Part shown: one piece after another, positions 25,193 through 36,224 of the stretch
Position numbering within the stretch: the stretch's first letter is position 1
Layout: each line of letters starts with the position of its first letter
DNA from: a virus
Length of the DNA: 64,000 nucleotides
Virus record (IMG/VR): IMGVR_UViG_3300012985_000010
Coordinates: 1-64,000 of that record
Direction: 5' to 3' (one strand)
The notes under the pieces: model-generated
The model's database searches: none
What the model was told of the DNA's origin: nothing
What the model saw: the letters and a program-made list of their open reading frames with translations, nothing else
Program-made: the position numbers and the translations under genes

Positions 25193-28100
25193 CTGGTCCT
25201 GACCGCCGTGACCTTCGTTTCCAGACCCGCATTCCAGGTATTGCTGATCCTGTTAAGGACGAACGTTCCTGGGTCCGCAGCGTCGTGGACGATGGCTAGA
25301 GAGTCAGACAGTTGCAGCAACGGATTGCCGAACAGTTCAATTTCGTACCTATCCTTCTGCTTTCCGAAGTTATTGAAAATCCATTCAGCCAACTTATTTG
25401 CAGCGTCGGCTGTCTGAATCCAGGTGGCGTCGAATGACAACTCCTGCTCTCCGCGCCTGCGGATTGAAGCGTCATCCTTCTTTTCGATCTTCTGAGGTTC
25501 GGCCTGGAATACAGTCTTTCCCCAGATATAGAAAGCAGACTTCTCGCCTGAACGTGGGACATTGGCGAACTCGCCCTCTGGCTTGGATAGGAACTGGTAC
25601 TGATTCGTCGTATTTACGATTCGCACGTTAGCACCCATAGGTCCAGGGTTGAAGAAGTAAAGACCGACGTTAGGGTTCGACATGTAAATCTTGCTGTGGA
25701 GGGCCGGTACAGCCGTGTACCTGTAACTCTCCGTCAGCAGTTCACGGGCGAACGGGTAGTTGTTTCCAGTAAAATCATCAACCTCGATGTCAATTGACTT
25801 CGTCTGGTTGAAGGCTGCAAGGTACAGTCCGAACCTGTAGTCAAGGAGGCTCTTGTGGGCTGCCTTAGCGTCTGCCGCGTCGGTCATTTCCAAAATGTAG
25901 TCATTGTCCGGGTAGAACAGTTTAGTCTCTGCTGGCAACTTCTTGTACTCCTTGCCAGATGGGAAGTCAATTGAGTAGAACTTGTCTACTCGCATCTTGC
26001 TTCCACCGGTAACAAAGAAACCAGCCCAGTTGTTCCTAGCCACGACCGAGCCCGCTGGCTCTAGGAAAACCTTTACGCAGCGGTTGTCAATGTAGACAGC
26101 AAATGCGCTCTTGTCGTCCTTAGTGGTCATTCGGATGACCTCCATGTAATGCCAGGTGTTGTACTTGACATTGGTGTGGTGCTTCTCGAAGAAGTCAGTC
26201 TGCTCCTCCTGTACCGTCGTCTTTGGAGCAGCAACCTTCATAGCCGTAGGGGTGCCGTCATTTTCAATACGGTAAGCCTTTGTCTCTCCACGAACAGTAG
26301 CGTCGCCGGAGACACTTGGGTCTCCGATTTCAGTGACCTGGAAGACGTACCCCTTGTGGTCCTTGGCTCCCTGTGGGAATAGCATTAGACCGACCGAGCC
26401 GTATGGCTTGGACTCGATCTTGAACTTCATTCCGACGCGGTTGAATGAGCCACCCGTGTTCTTGAATGCAGTTACGCGGTTGTTCTTCCTATTGGTCAGT
26501 GATGGGTTGTTTAGGAGGACTCCACCGGCTCCGTCCAGCCAGATGTTCTGAGGGCAGTTTGCAGACGCCGCAAGGTTTCCGTCGATGTGGTTACGAACCT
26601 TGAACTCGTTTAGCAACTTGTACTTGGCGCTACGGTGGTTCTTGACCGGAGCCTTCTTCAACTTTAGCCTACCAGTAAACAGTGGTGGCCTTCCGTTATT
26701 CGCCTCGACGGCAGCCCAGTAGTCAGTGGCATCGTCGCATAGATAAAGCGTAGAGCCAACCTTGTATTCCTTAGCCGTGTACTCCAGGTGCTCACCGTCA
26801 ACGATGATCCTACTCTTGAATCGTGGCATCTGGTCAGACGAAGTTGACCTAATGACAGCGTACTGGTCACCGATCAGAAGGTCTGCGTTTAGTTCACACG
26901 CGCCAATACCGTAGTCATCAGGTGCCTGCCAGAAGATTTGGTTTGTAGAGCCCGAGATGTTGAAGTCGTTTGTAGCACGGTAGTTTACGGAGACCTTATT
27001 GCTACCCTGCGCTGGCTTGTTGTTCAGGCTGATGATGTCAGGCTTCTCGGCACCGTTTGCGTGGTGACGAGCAGTCCAGTTAGCGGCACGGGTGTTGTAT
27101 AGGTACTCCTTCGTGTAAACGTTAAGAACACCGTCCTCACCGAAGACCATTGCCATCTGGCAGTCCTTTGCCAACTTGGTCAGAACCTCCCAGACCTTGT
27201 CGTCCTTCGAGCACCAGAAGTGGTCAATTACAGGAGACTCTCCAGCGACCGACTCAAAGACCCTAACATCCTTGAATCCAACACTGTCGCACAGAGCCCA
27301 TACGATCTGGGCTGCGTGGTACTTCTTTAGGAGTACGTCGGCGCAAGAGGCTTCCTGTAGCACTCGGGCGTAGTCTACAAGGGAGACGGTGCAGTTCTCG
27401 TCAGCGTTTACATCCCATGAGTCGGAAAGCATAGTTCCTAGTGGTACTAGACCGGCGCTCTCGTTTAGCCTTGGCGAGTAGTCATTTAGAGTGGTCCCTG
27501 GGTCCATCTGCATGTCTGTAACCCAGAAAGAGGAGCCCGCTGGTGGAAGGCCTCCAGCGGTCCTTAGAACCACCTGTAGTCCCATCCTGTGGTTGACACC
27601 AGTATATCCAGAATAGGCATATGAAATCCTCTGCCAGGTTCCGTCCATTACATAGTCGAGTGCGCCAGGACTTGCCTCTGTCAAATATCCATTGCTCGTG
27701 TCGTAGATACGCGGGCCAATACCGATCTTATAGCCAACCGGCCCCTTAATCCAGGCAGAGAGCACTACAGGCGTGGCTGCTGTGAAGAACTGCTTGTCTG
27801 GAATGAAGTGCATAAGACCCTGAGGGTTTACGATTGAGTCAGTGGTCACCTTGTAACTAGCATTTCCACTTCGATTGACGGTTGGGTCAGCGACCACGGT
27901 TGCGGCGAAGTACGGATTGGTCGTTGATGTATCAAGTCCGAACTTGGCCTGAGTGTTTGGAAGAAGATTGTTCTTTCCTCCGGTGACATTGTTGTAGTCA
28001 ACGTACAGCCTGATTAGCGCGTGCTCGTCGAGGTACGGAGAAATAGGACTGGTCAGAGCCTTCTTGTTGAAGAACCCCGTGTAGTTAGCCATATTCACAG

Positions 28101-28956
28101 AACCAGTGTTTGCGCTAATGACTCCGACAGGAGCGATCTCATCGTTCTCAGACAGAGTGTTCTCTACGTTGAACGTGTCAAGATACGAACCGGCATATGC
28201 CTCGATCTTGGCTGCAATCTCTAGCAGTTCGAGGCGGCATGAGCCACGGCTTAGAGAGGTGACGTTTACACGGACAGCCTTTACAGTCTTTAGGTTGTTG
28301 TTGGTGCCGTCGACATAGTAGTAGTTTGGGGAGGTTGACCAGTATCCGCTGTGTACCGGTGCCCATAGGTCGACCACGCCGCTACTTGGAACAACAACGT
28401 CTGTAGCGACTGTGGTGAATGTTGTACCGTCTGCAGAAATCTGTACGGTCCACTTTACAGGCTTGGTGACGTGGGTGTTGAACTTGATGCTGATCTTGTT
28501 TGCGTTAAGGGCAGATGGGTAGGTAATGGTTGGGGTTACGTTAGATAGAGGGTAACTTCCAGAAGAGATCGTACCGCTAGAGATTACCGGCGCTGCCCAA
28601 TACTTATACCTAGAGTCAGGGCCAATGTAGTAGAAGCGTGAGGCATTAGACTGCCTGCTTGCCTCGGTCATGCGCGCGTAGGAGTAGAACTTGTAGAAGT
28701 CCTTTGCTGCAGGGTCGTTGATTACATAGGCAATACCTGAACCATACTTGTCGAGGTCGGCAATTGACTTTAGTGGAAGCATGTTACCTGCACCATTCTC
28801 GTTCCATGCCTTGTCAATGGCAGGAGTTGTGGCTGGGTTGTCCACGACTGGAGTGTGGTATCGGTTCATGTTCCACTCAATTGTACATACAGGCTTCTCT
28901 CCAATGACGGAGGTGTTGTTCCTGATGGCAGTGTTAACCGTTGGGAAATTCTTCAT
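25189..28956 (-). CDS. Large minor tail protein (tail hub-like)
   Basis: A 1255-residue protein directly after the distal-tail-like gene, where siphoviruses encode the hub or tail-associated protein. Its N-terminal part (EKPVCTIEWNMNRYHTPVVD) starts a beta-rich region. The middle has carbohydrate-binding/LamG-like stretches (KFKIESKPYGSVGLMLFP). The last 150 residues (FQAEPQKIEKKDDASIRRRG) recall hub proteins. It abuts the previous stop (TAAATG). A catalytic domain was not recognised. Confidence 0.7.
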   Translation of the reverse strand: MKNFPTVNTAIRNNTSVIGEKPVCTIEWNMNRYHTPVVDNPATTPAIDKAWNENGAGNMLPLKSIADLDKYGSGIAYVINDPAAKDFYKFYSYARMTEASRQSNASRFYYIGPDSRYKYWAAPVISSGTISSGSYPLSNVTPTITYPSALNANKISIKFNTHVTKPVKWTVQISADGTTFTTVATDVVVPSSGVVDLWAPVHSGYWSTSPNYYYVDGTNNNLKTVKAVRVNVTSLSRGSCRLELLEIAAKIEAYAGSYLDTFNVENTLSENDEIAPVGVISANTGSVNMANYTGFFNKKALTSPISPYLDEHALIRLYVDYNNVTGGKNNLLPNTQAKFGLDTSTTNPYFAATVVADPTVNRSGNASYKVTTDSIVNPQGLMHFIPDKQFFTAATPVVLSAWIKGPVGYKIGIGPRIYDTSNGYLTEASPGALDYVMDGTWQRISYAYSGYTGVNHRMGLQVVLRTAGGLPPAGSSFWVTDMQMDPGTTLNDYSPRLNESAGLVPLGTMLSDSWDVNADENCTVSLVDYARVLQEASCADVLLKKYHAAQIVWALCDSVGFKDVRVFESVAGESPVIDHFWCSKDDKVWEVLTKLAKDCQMAMVFGEDGVLNVYTKEYLYNTRAANWTARHHANGAEKPDIISLNNKPAQGSNKVSVNYRATNDFNISGSTNQIFWQAPDDYGIGACELNADLLIGDQYAVIRSTSSDQMPRFKSRIIVDGEHLEYTAKEYKVGSTLYLCDDATDYWAAVEANNGRPPLFTGRLKLKKAPVKNHRSAKYKLLNEFKVRNHIDGNLAASANCPQNIWLDGAGGVLLNNPSLTNRKNNRVTAFKNTGGSFNRVGMKFKIESKPYGSVGLMLFPQGAKDHKGYVFQVTEIGDPSVSGDATVRGETKAYRIENDGTPTAMKVAAPKTTVQEEQTDFFEKHHTNVKYNTWHYMEVIRMTTKDDKSAFAVYIDNRCVKVFLEPAGSVVARNNWAGFFVTGGSKMRVDKFYSIDFPSGKEYKKLPAETKLFYPDNDYILEMTDAADAKAAHKSLLDYRFGLYLAAFNQTKSIDIEVDDFTGNNYPFARELLTESYRYTAVPALHSKIYMSNPNVGLYFFNPGPMGANVRIVNTTNQYQFLSKPEGEFANVPRSGEKSAFYIWGKTVFQAEPQKIEKKDDASIRRRGEQELSFDATWIQTADAANKLAEWIFNNFGKQKDRYEIELFGNPLLQLSDSLAIVHDAADPGTFVLNRISNTWNAGLETKVTAVRTS

Positions 28957-29382
28957 TTATACCTCGATTAGGGTGAACGACAGGTCCCAGAAGTCGAAGT
29001 TTGGATTTCGCTTTCTGATTGAAAAGTCTGGTGGGGTGTCCCACATTACCGTGATTGTCTCCTCAGGGGAGGCAAGGGATGAGACGTTGCCGCTATAGAA
29101 CAACTTAAGGGTGAAGGAGCGGTTGGCGTTGAAGAAGTTGACAATTTCCTCTCCAGTCCAATAGCCGTCGACTGTGTACTGCGCCCTAGAAGGCACGTTG
29201 TCGAATGAGAAAGAGAACTTTCGCTTTGTGGCAATAAAACGCTCACGCATGGTTCCATCGGCCATGCGCTTAGCATTCTTCACGTCTTCCCTGGATACCT
29301 GAGTGGCCTTACGGTTGTGGTCAGTCACATATCCTGAGGTCGCGCCTTCAAAGCGGACTTGTGCCAGTAGAGGCAGTGGCAT
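28957..29382 (-). CDS. Distal tail protein-like
   Basis: A 141-residue protein directly after the tape measure. It has VDGYWTGEEIVNFFNANRSF and ends SFTLIEV, a pattern seen in Dit or small baseplate proteins that cap the tail tube and seat the hub. It overlaps the tape-measure stop by one base. The assignment is by position and general pattern. Confidence 0.6.
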   Translation of the reverse strand: MPLPLLAQVRFEGATSGYVTDHNRKATQVSREDVKNAKRMADGTMRERFIATKRKFSFSFDNVPSRAQYTVDGYWTGEEIVNFFNANRSFTLKLFYSGNVSSLASPEETITVMWDTPPDFSIRKRNPNFDFWDLSFTLIEV

Positions 29383-32300
29383 TACTTAATCACCCTTTCT
29401 CTACCTAGTTTAACATCCCTCTTCCTCAAAGCCGCAGTGACACCGGCCTCAACGTCAACCTCGCTGTTTACAGGGCCGTAGAAGTTGACCTCGACCTTCT
29501 CGCCAGCGATGACATTGCCGTTTGCGCTCAACTGGTTAGCCAGAGCCTCAAACTTGCTGGTAATAGGTGATGTAAGGACGGCCTCGCCCTTGTGAAGGTT
29601 AGCCAGGGTGTTGTCGTAATTGATCTTTGCGCCACTAGCCAACTGCGGAATCTTCAACTGAGGAAGACGACCATAATCAACCTTGTCATAGCCATGACCA
29701 ATTCCCTCGACCCGGACCTGTGCGCCAGTGTGAGGAGCGTCAATCATCTGTCCGTTTCCGACGTACATTCCGACGTGATGGGCAACCTGCTCCCCCTTGT
29801 GGGTAAAGAATACTAGGTCGGCTGGGACGGCATCTGCACCGTCAATCGACTTAGAGTAGTTCTTCTGCGCGTCAGCAACACGAGGAATCGACAGTCCTGC
29901 CTGGCGGGCTGCGTACTGGATAAGTCCAGAACAGTCGAATCCGATCTTAGGATTCTCTCCACCCCAGACGTACGGTAGGCCCAACTGAGCGTATGCTGCC
30001 CTAAGCATTGCGTTTCGGGCCTCGGCGCTCTTCATTCCGCTAAGTACAGGTACGTTAGCGCCTGCGCCGCCGCCTGTTGATGCGTTTGCGCTTGCGGTCG
30101 CATCCTGCGCGGTGGCGATCTGAGACATTGCTGTATTTACAGCCATTCTTCCGATAGTAGGAAGAAGCATCCTAGACATTGCTGAACCAAGGATGCCGCC
30201 GTAATCCTGACCGACCATTCCACCCTTAGCGAACCTAGGGAACTTGCGCTTATTGACAGACTCCATGAACTCTGGACCGTAGTGGTTTACAGCCTCGGCA
30301 GTGTGTACAAACTCTCCATGAGACAGCCATGCTGGAATCTTGTCATCCTTTGGACCACCAGGGCCGCTTACAGAACCTCCATCAGCGAATCCAGCCAGAC
30401 CGGCTCCGATTGCCAACGTGGTGTCGCTCTGACCGTTTGCACGAGCAGCGAAGTATTCAGCGACGGACATCTTTGGAGAGGCACCGGCCATCAAGGCCTG
30501 GCCGCGAGCAGAGACCTTGATTCCCAGAGCGTCAGCAATGGTCTTAATGGTGAACTGGCGAGCAGCCTCGGCCAACTTAGGGTCCTTGCTTTCCTTGTTG
30601 ATCTTAGAACCAGTGCGCTTTCCTAGTCCGTCCCATGCGTCGGTCCACAGGGTAGCAGCGGTCTTTGCAGAGACGCCGAACTTAGGAGCGTACTTCTCAG
30701 CGACCTTCCAGGTAGCAGCAACGTCGCCCTTGGCCTCAGCAAACTCTGCCTTCATTGCCTTGACGATCTTTTCCTGGTTCTCCTTCCACTTTTCAGCAGC
30801 CTTGTTGGATGCCGTGGCAGCAGCCTCGGTTGCCTCAATCCTCTTGTCAGAAGCCTTTTGTGCAGACTCGACAGAAGCCTCGTCAGCAGCCTTCATCTTA
30901 GCCAATGCTGTTTCTGCTGCCTCGACCTTCTTGTCACGCTCGTTTTCAATTGCAGCGATCTTCTTGTCAGCAGCATTTCCAGCGGCAGCGTTCTTGTCCT
31001 CCAACTTGTTGTTCTGGTTGAAGGCGTCACGCTCGTTACGGATACGGGCTGCGGCGAACAGGTCTCCACCAGCGACGGCCTCATTGTAGTCTACATTGTA
31101 GTTCTTCAATGCGGTTAGTCGACGGATACGCTCCTGCTCTGCCTCGAATGCTGCCTTACGCTTGTCCTCGGTACGCTTGATTGCGTCGATTTCCTTGTCA
31201 GCATTCTTCTTGATCTTGTCGATGTTATCCTGGGCAGCCTTTTCCTTCTTGTCAAAGCCATCCTTTAGGGCCTTCATCTTGGCCTGCTCAGCCTCGCGCG
31301 TGTCCTTTACCATCGCAGCGTTAGCCTCACGGGTGTTCTCGACGTAGTTCTTAACGTAGTCGTCTACGGCTGAACTGAATGCACCGGCGAAGTCAGAAGT
31401 TGCCTTCTCGATTCCAGTGGTCATTTCTCCGACAGCGACACCAAATGCAGCACTAGAAGCGGCTGCGGCGTCAAGACCTCCTGCGTACATGGTCAAACCA
31501 CCACCGGCAGCCTGAGCGAGTCCGACGACCTTTGCTAGGTCAGGATTTAGTGCCACCGTTGAGGCAGTCATTGCGTCTGTTGAACCCTGAACAAGGTTCA
31601 GAGTATTGGCAAGAGATCGGCCAGGTGCTCCCATAGACTCTAGGGTCTTTAGCAGGTTGTCCCTACCGGCCTGGTCTAGAAGCATGAACTTGTCGACCAA
31701 GCCGTCTACACCCTGCTCGATTGGTACGCCGACGGATGCGAATAGAGACTGAATCTTAGGACCGTTAAGAGTGTCTGTAAGCATTGAATCTAGGACGCCC
31801 TCGCCGTTCGTCTGTGCGACTAGGTCAGCCTTGATTGTTTCGTACATCTGCTGTAGGTTCTCGGTCAACTTACCGTTTTCAGGTGTGATCAGACCGGCCT
31901 GGATACCGTCAGAAATGATGGTACCAAGTTCTGTACCGTACGCGCTAGCAGCCTCCTTGCCAGCCTTGAACTCGTCGGTAAGGAACATCCTTTCGCCGTC
32001 GTGAGGAATCTCAATTCCATTAGCGTCGTAGTAAGCCGAGACCTGATGAGAAAGGTCAACGTCAGGGCTAGCCTTAGAGGCATTAGCCTTTGCAGCGTTG
32101 AACATTTCCTCCTTATCCTTGCCCTTCGCCCATCCTGAAAGTTCAGCGACGACCTTTACGGTAAGCGTTGTCTTGTCTAGGGCCTGGCCGAGAGCGTTTA
32201 GGAACTGGTCGGCCTGCTGAGGTGAAACGCCCTTGATGATAAGGCCGCTGTAGATTTCCTTCAGCCTTCTGGCTAGGTCTTCGTCGTCCAACTTCTTTAG

Positions 32301-35300
32301 ACCGTCAATCATGTCAGCGTTGTTGCTCTTTACCTGATCGACCATTGTCTTAGAGGCAGCAGCGGCACCGGTTGCGTTTACGGTGTAGCCGTTCCACGCA
32401 TCAGCAGCGGGCTTCAACTTGAAGATATCGGCATTGTCAGCCGCGACGTTTGTAAACGTCTTCTTCATGTTGTCAGCAGCGTCCTTTGCGTCCTGAACGT
32501 ACTTCTCCCACTTCTTCTTGTTGTTAGCGATCAGGATTCCGATACCGGCTGCGGCAATACCGATTGCTAGACCCCAAGGTCCGAACATAGCACCGGCAAG
32601 AGCCTTTCCAGCCATAGCCATTCTTCCAGCACCAGCAGTAACCCTGCTGCTCAGCCTTCCGATAGCACCGTCACCCATGTTGCCCATCTGGTTAGAGAAG
32701 TTCTGGCTGAACTTGGTGATTAGACCTCCCTCGCCTCCGAGGTTGGTCATCTGCTCTAGCATTGGAAGCATTGACATTGCGGTTCCGCCGATCATTGCGA
32801 ACTTACCGAATGCGCTGTCCATGTTTCCTAGGAACAGTGTAGACATTGATAGGAGCAGACCGAATCCACCGGCGACGTTTGCTACGTTACCGGCAATGTT
32901 CTTGGTGTGTACGACAGTCTCCTCGGCGTTGTCCGCTACCTCACGGGTCGCCCTGGCAGTTCCCTCAGCACTTTCCTGAGCAGAGTTATTGAATGCCTGA
33001 CCCCAGTTCGATGCAGGAGCGTTATTCTTTGCAGCGCGCTCCTTCTTCTTTTCAACCTTCTCCCACTCGGCGTACTCGGCCTGGTAACGCTCACGAGCAG
33101 CCTGGTTTCCAGCGACAGCCTCGGCGTCAACCGTATCGCCCATTACTGGGTGTACCTTGTTACGCTTAGCCCTTGCAGCAGCAGCACCACCCTCGCCTGG
33201 GTTTAGACCGGCTGCCTCCATGTTGTTAACATTAAAGTCTACAAGTTCACCCTCGGCGTTCTCCATTGCCAAAGCAAGTTCCAGGCCAGTCTGGTCTAGA
33301 AGCCTAAAGACCCTGACGCTCTCTCCGGCAGCGTCCTTCATCGTGGTCATCTGGTACGAAACTGCGTCACCGGCAAGAGCCATGCTGGCAGACATTTGAG
33401 GAATGGTGCGTGCAGTCTTTGTCTCAGGCGCAGGAAGCGGTACTAGTGGCTTAGGGTTCGGCGCTGGACGCTCAGAGGATAGGGGGGTGTCGAACGTGAA
33501 CTCGTCTGGGTTTAGACCCTCACGAGCGACAGACTTACGAGCGTACTCCCTCCACGAGTCACCTACTCCGACGACCTGCTGCTTAAACTCTTCATCGACA
33601 CCATTGCCGAGACGAGTAAGCATCTGTCCCATTTCCTCGGCGCTCTTGCTCGTTGCTGCCGCGATGTGGAACTTAAGGCTGTTCATCAGTTCAGGGTTTC
33701 TAGTTGCCTCGGCCCAAAGAGCGGCACCGCCCTCGTTGTAAAGCCTGAACATACCCTCCTGCTGTCCAGCAATGAACGTTGGGTCGAACTCTCCTGGCAT
33801 TACGGATGGGTTTCCACCGGACTTGCCTCGTGCGGCACGTCCCTGGTTTCCGGTCACGCTCTCCATGAATCCGTAGAATGGGTTGAAACTCTTTCCACCG
33901 TACTTCGCACCGTGTACAGGGTCCTCAGATGAAATGAAGTGGCTGTACTCTGTACCGGGACGGTTCGGGTTCTGCAGCATTGTTGCGGTTTCCCTCAGGG
34001 CTGCAGCAAATACTGGGTCGGCATCCTGAAGGTTTGCAGCGACACGGTTTAGTGTGGACGAGATAGACTTCATCTTGTCTACGCTTGCCTGGAATAGAGG
34101 GGTGGAGTCTCCGATGGTTGGGTTCTGAATGGTAGCACCAACGAATGGACGACCAGAGAAGGATTCTCCAAGCATCTGTGCGGCCATTGCCATAAGCATG
34201 TGGTTAGACTTTACAGAACCTCCACCCTTACCACCAGAGGTTGCTGCTGGTAGACCGGAGCCTGTAATCAAGAATGGGTTCTGTGATCCGTACGAGACCG
34301 GCGATGAAACTACGCCAGCAGCACGACGATGCTCGCCGCCTAGGTTAAGCGCAGCGACAGAGGCTCTCATAGCATCCGTTGCCGTCTTAATTGCAGCCGC
34401 GTGGTCGAATACAGCCTGGGTGTCCTTGTCTAGGGACGCCATGTGTGCGATTGTCTGTGGGTCTAGAGGCTGCTCGAACTCTGGACGTGGACGACCCATC
34501 ATGCGTGCGCCAAAGCCTCCAAGAAGGTTCCAGCCCTTCTTGATCTGACCGACGAAGTTAGCCATGATACCCAGGGTCATAACAGCAGGTCCTAGAATTG
34601 CTCCAAGGGCCGTCACGACCTCAACAATTGTCTTGACCGAGTCAGGTAGGGCGTTGAACATCTTTAGAATCTTGTCGATGAATCCCATGATTGGCAGGGC
34701 GATCTGTACGAAGTCCTGACCAACAGAGATCATATCGTTCTTGATTGAGTTAATGGCACGCTGCCACCTATTGCTTAGGGATTCGGTCTTCTGCTTCATT
34801 TCCTTGTCGGCAATGACGCCCAACTGACCGGCAGACATACCCATCAACTTCATAATCTCTAGGGTCTGTGAACCCTCCGCGCCAATGTTCTCGAACAGGG
34901 CGCTCATACGAGCAAACTGGTACTTACCGAACAAGGCTGCGATGGACTGAGAACGAGCCAGTCCGTCTAGTCCTGACAGTTCCTTTTGCAGGGCTAGAAT
35001 GGTTGGGGTCAACTGGCCCTTGTTTGTCTCTACGATAGACTCGATGTCAATGCCGTATCCAGCAAGAATCTTCTTTGCCTTCGTAGAAGGATTGATGATG
35101 GAAGCCAGACCAGCCTTTAGAGCATTAGCACCTTCTGCTGCTGAGATACCACCTTCACGCATAGCGGTCATGTATAGGGCTAGGTCTTGTACGTCTCCAC
35201 CCAGAGCCTCGACAACAGTACCGGCGCGAGGGATTGCCTCGGTCATGTCACTCATGCTTAGGCTGGTTGCGTTTTCAGCAGCGTTCAGGAAGTTAATACT

Positions 35301-36224
35301 GTTTGCTAGTTCCTCGTTGTTCTGCTTGAATGCTGTCTGTAGGGAAAGGGTGGTCTTCATAGCGTCCTGGCGCTCAATGTCACCAAGTACCATCAGACGG
35401 TTAGTTGAAGTGATGGTCTTTAGAAGATCGGAGCCCTCCTTACCCGTAGCAGCAATGTCTGCTGAAAGGTCTAGTAGGTCGTTCAGTGACGTACCAGTCG
35501 ATTCAGAAAGTCCCTGGGTCAGGTCCATGACCTGAGCCTTGATCTGCTTAATTCCCTCGGTTGTGGTACCGGTGACGCCGGAACCGTAAACCTTAGCCAG
35601 GTTGGTCAGGCGCTTGTCAGCGTCAAGGAATACCTTGGCTGCTGTGGCACCGAAGATTACTACAGGAAGGGTAAGACCAACGGTCAACTGACGACCGGCC
35701 CACTGGGTATTCTTACCCCAGTTAATCAGGCTCTCGTTGGACTTCTTTAGCAGGGTGTTCATGACAGCCTGCTCCTGGTTGAACAACTTCGCAGCGTCGG
35801 TCGTCTTGTTTATTCCGTTTGGAGTAGCGACGAGCATTTCACCGCCACCTCTATTGAAGGTGACGGAGTTCATCATACGCTGCTGGTATTCAGCGAGTTG
35901 CCTTACTTCACCGGCAACTCCACGGCGGTACTCTCTAATGGCACGTCGGTATTCGCCCAGGCTCAACTGGTTCTTTGCGAGCCTCTTTCCGAATTCATCA
36001 ACCTGCTTGCCAACATTGACCAGTCCGACATCGAACTGGCCGCTGCCCTTCATAATGCTGGTCCACTTTGAAGATGCCGAGTTCAGGGCAGCCTGCTGAG
36101 CAGTAATACCCTGAATCAACTTAAGATGGGCAGCCATCTTAGCGTTCAATGTATCAATCTGGGCGTTCAGAGAACCCATATTGGTTAGTACATTGAACCG
36201 GACATCAATCATCGTGTCAGTCAT
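29382..36224 (-). CDS. Tape measure protein with NlpC/P60 domain
   Basis: The longest gene, 2280 residues. It has long helices, hydrophobic membrane-like stretches (GALAGAMFGPWGLAIGIAAA), a Lys/Glu/Ala coiled coil around residues 1600-1850, and at about 2060-2190 an NlpC/P60 peptidase domain (Cys in GFDCSGLIQYA, His in VAHHVGMYVGNGQ). It sets tail length and probably cuts peptidoglycan during DNA entry. At about 0.15 nm per residue it predicts a tail near 300-340 nm. Confidence 0.93.
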   Translation of the reverse strand: MTDTMIDVRFNVLTNMGSLNAQIDTLNAKMAAHLKLIQGITAQQAALNSASSKWTSIMKGSGQFDVGLVNVGKQVDEFGKRLAKNQLSLGEYRRAIREYRRGVAGEVRQLAEYQQRMMNSVTFNRGGGEMLVATPNGINKTTDAAKLFNQEQAVMNTLLKKSNESLINWGKNTQWAGRQLTVGLTLPVVIFGATAAKVFLDADKRLTNLAKVYGSGVTGTTTEGIKQIKAQVMDLTQGLSESTGTSLNDLLDLSADIAATGKEGSDLLKTITSTNRLMVLGDIERQDAMKTTLSLQTAFKQNNEELANSINFLNAAENATSLSMSDMTEAIPRAGTVVEALGGDVQDLALYMTAMREGGISAAEGANALKAGLASIINPSTKAKKILAGYGIDIESIVETNKGQLTPTILALQKELSGLDGLARSQSIAALFGKYQFARMSALFENIGAEGSQTLEIMKLMGMSAGQLGVIADKEMKQKTESLSNRWQRAINSIKNDMISVGQDFVQIALPIMGFIDKILKMFNALPDSVKTIVEVVTALGAILGPAVMTLGIMANFVGQIKKGWNLLGGFGARMMGRPRPEFEQPLDPQTIAHMASLDKDTQAVFDHAAAIKTATDAMRASVAALNLGGEHRRAAGVVSSPVSYGSQNPFLITGSGLPAATSGGKGGGSVKSNHMLMAMAAQMLGESFSGRPFVGATIQNPTIGDSTPLFQASVDKMKSISSTLNRVAANLQDADPVFAAALRETATMLQNPNRPGTEYSHFISSEDPVHGAKYGGKSFNPFYGFMESVTGNQGRAARGKSGGNPSVMPGEFDPTFIAGQQEGMFRLYNEGGAALWAEATRNPELMNSLKFHIAAATSKSAEEMGQMLTRLGNGVDEEFKQQVVGVGDSWREYARKSVAREGLNPDEFTFDTPLSSERPAPNPKPLVPLPAPETKTARTIPQMSASMALAGDAVSYQMTTMKDAAGESVRVFRLLDQTGLELALAMENAEGELVDFNVNNMEAAGLNPGEGGAAAARAKRNKVHPVMGDTVDAEAVAGNQAARERYQAEYAEWEKVEKKKERAAKNNAPASNWGQAFNNSAQESAEGTARATREVADNAEETVVHTKNIAGNVANVAGGFGLLLSMSTLFLGNMDSAFGKFAMIGGTAMSMLPMLEQMTNLGGEGGLITKFSQNFSNQMGNMGDGAIGRLSSRVTAGAGRMAMAGKALAGAMFGPWGLAIGIAAAGIGILIANNKKKWEKYVQDAKDAADNMKKTFTNVAADNADIFKLKPAADAWNGYTVNATGAAAASKTMVDQVKSNNADMIDGLKKLDDEDLARRLKEIYSGLIIKGVSPQQADQFLNALGQALDKTTLTVKVVAELSGWAKGKDKEEMFNAAKANASKASPDVDLSHQVSAYYDANGIEIPHDGERMFLTDEFKAGKEAASAYGTELGTIISDGIQAGLITPENGKLTENLQQMYETIKADLVAQTNGEGVLDSMLTDTLNGPKIQSLFASVGVPIEQGVDGLVDKFMLLDQAGRDNLLKTLESMGAPGRSLANTLNLVQGSTDAMTASTVALNPDLAKVVGLAQAAGGGLTMYAGGLDAAAASSAAFGVAVGEMTTGIEKATSDFAGAFSSAVDDYVKNYVENTREANAAMVKDTREAEQAKMKALKDGFDKKEKAAQDNIDKIKKNADKEIDAIKRTEDKRKAAFEAEQERIRRLTALKNYNVDYNEAVAGGDLFAAARIRNERDAFNQNNKLEDKNAAAGNAADKKIAAIENERDKKVEAAETALAKMKAADEASVESAQKASDKRIEATEAAATASNKAAEKWKENQEKIVKAMKAEFAEAKGDVAATWKVAEKYAPKFGVSAKTAATLWTDAWDGLGKRTGSKINKESKDPKLAEAARQFTIKTIADALGIKVSARGQALMAGASPKMSVAEYFAARANGQSDTTLAIGAGLAGFADGGSVSGPGGPKDDKIPAWLSHGEFVHTAEAVNHYGPEFMESVNKRKFPRFAKGGMVGQDYGGILGSAMSRMLLPTIGRMAVNTAMSQIATAQDATASANASTGGGAGANVPVLSGMKSAEARNAMLRAAYAQLGLPYVWGGENPKIGFDCSGLIQYAARQAGLSIPRVADAQKNYSKSIDGADAVPADLVFFTHKGEQVAHHVGMYVGNGQMIDAPHTGAQVRVEGIGHGYDKVDYGRLPQLKIPQLASGAKINYDNTLANLHKGEAVLTSPITSKFEALANQLSANGNVIAGEKVEVNFYGPVNSEVDVEAGVTAALRKRDVKLGRERVIK

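Noticed and set aside
29592-35535. Many plus-strand frames opposite the tape-measure gene
   Set aside because: Shadows of a codon-biased coiled-coil gene; they lack ribosome sites and recognisable domains.
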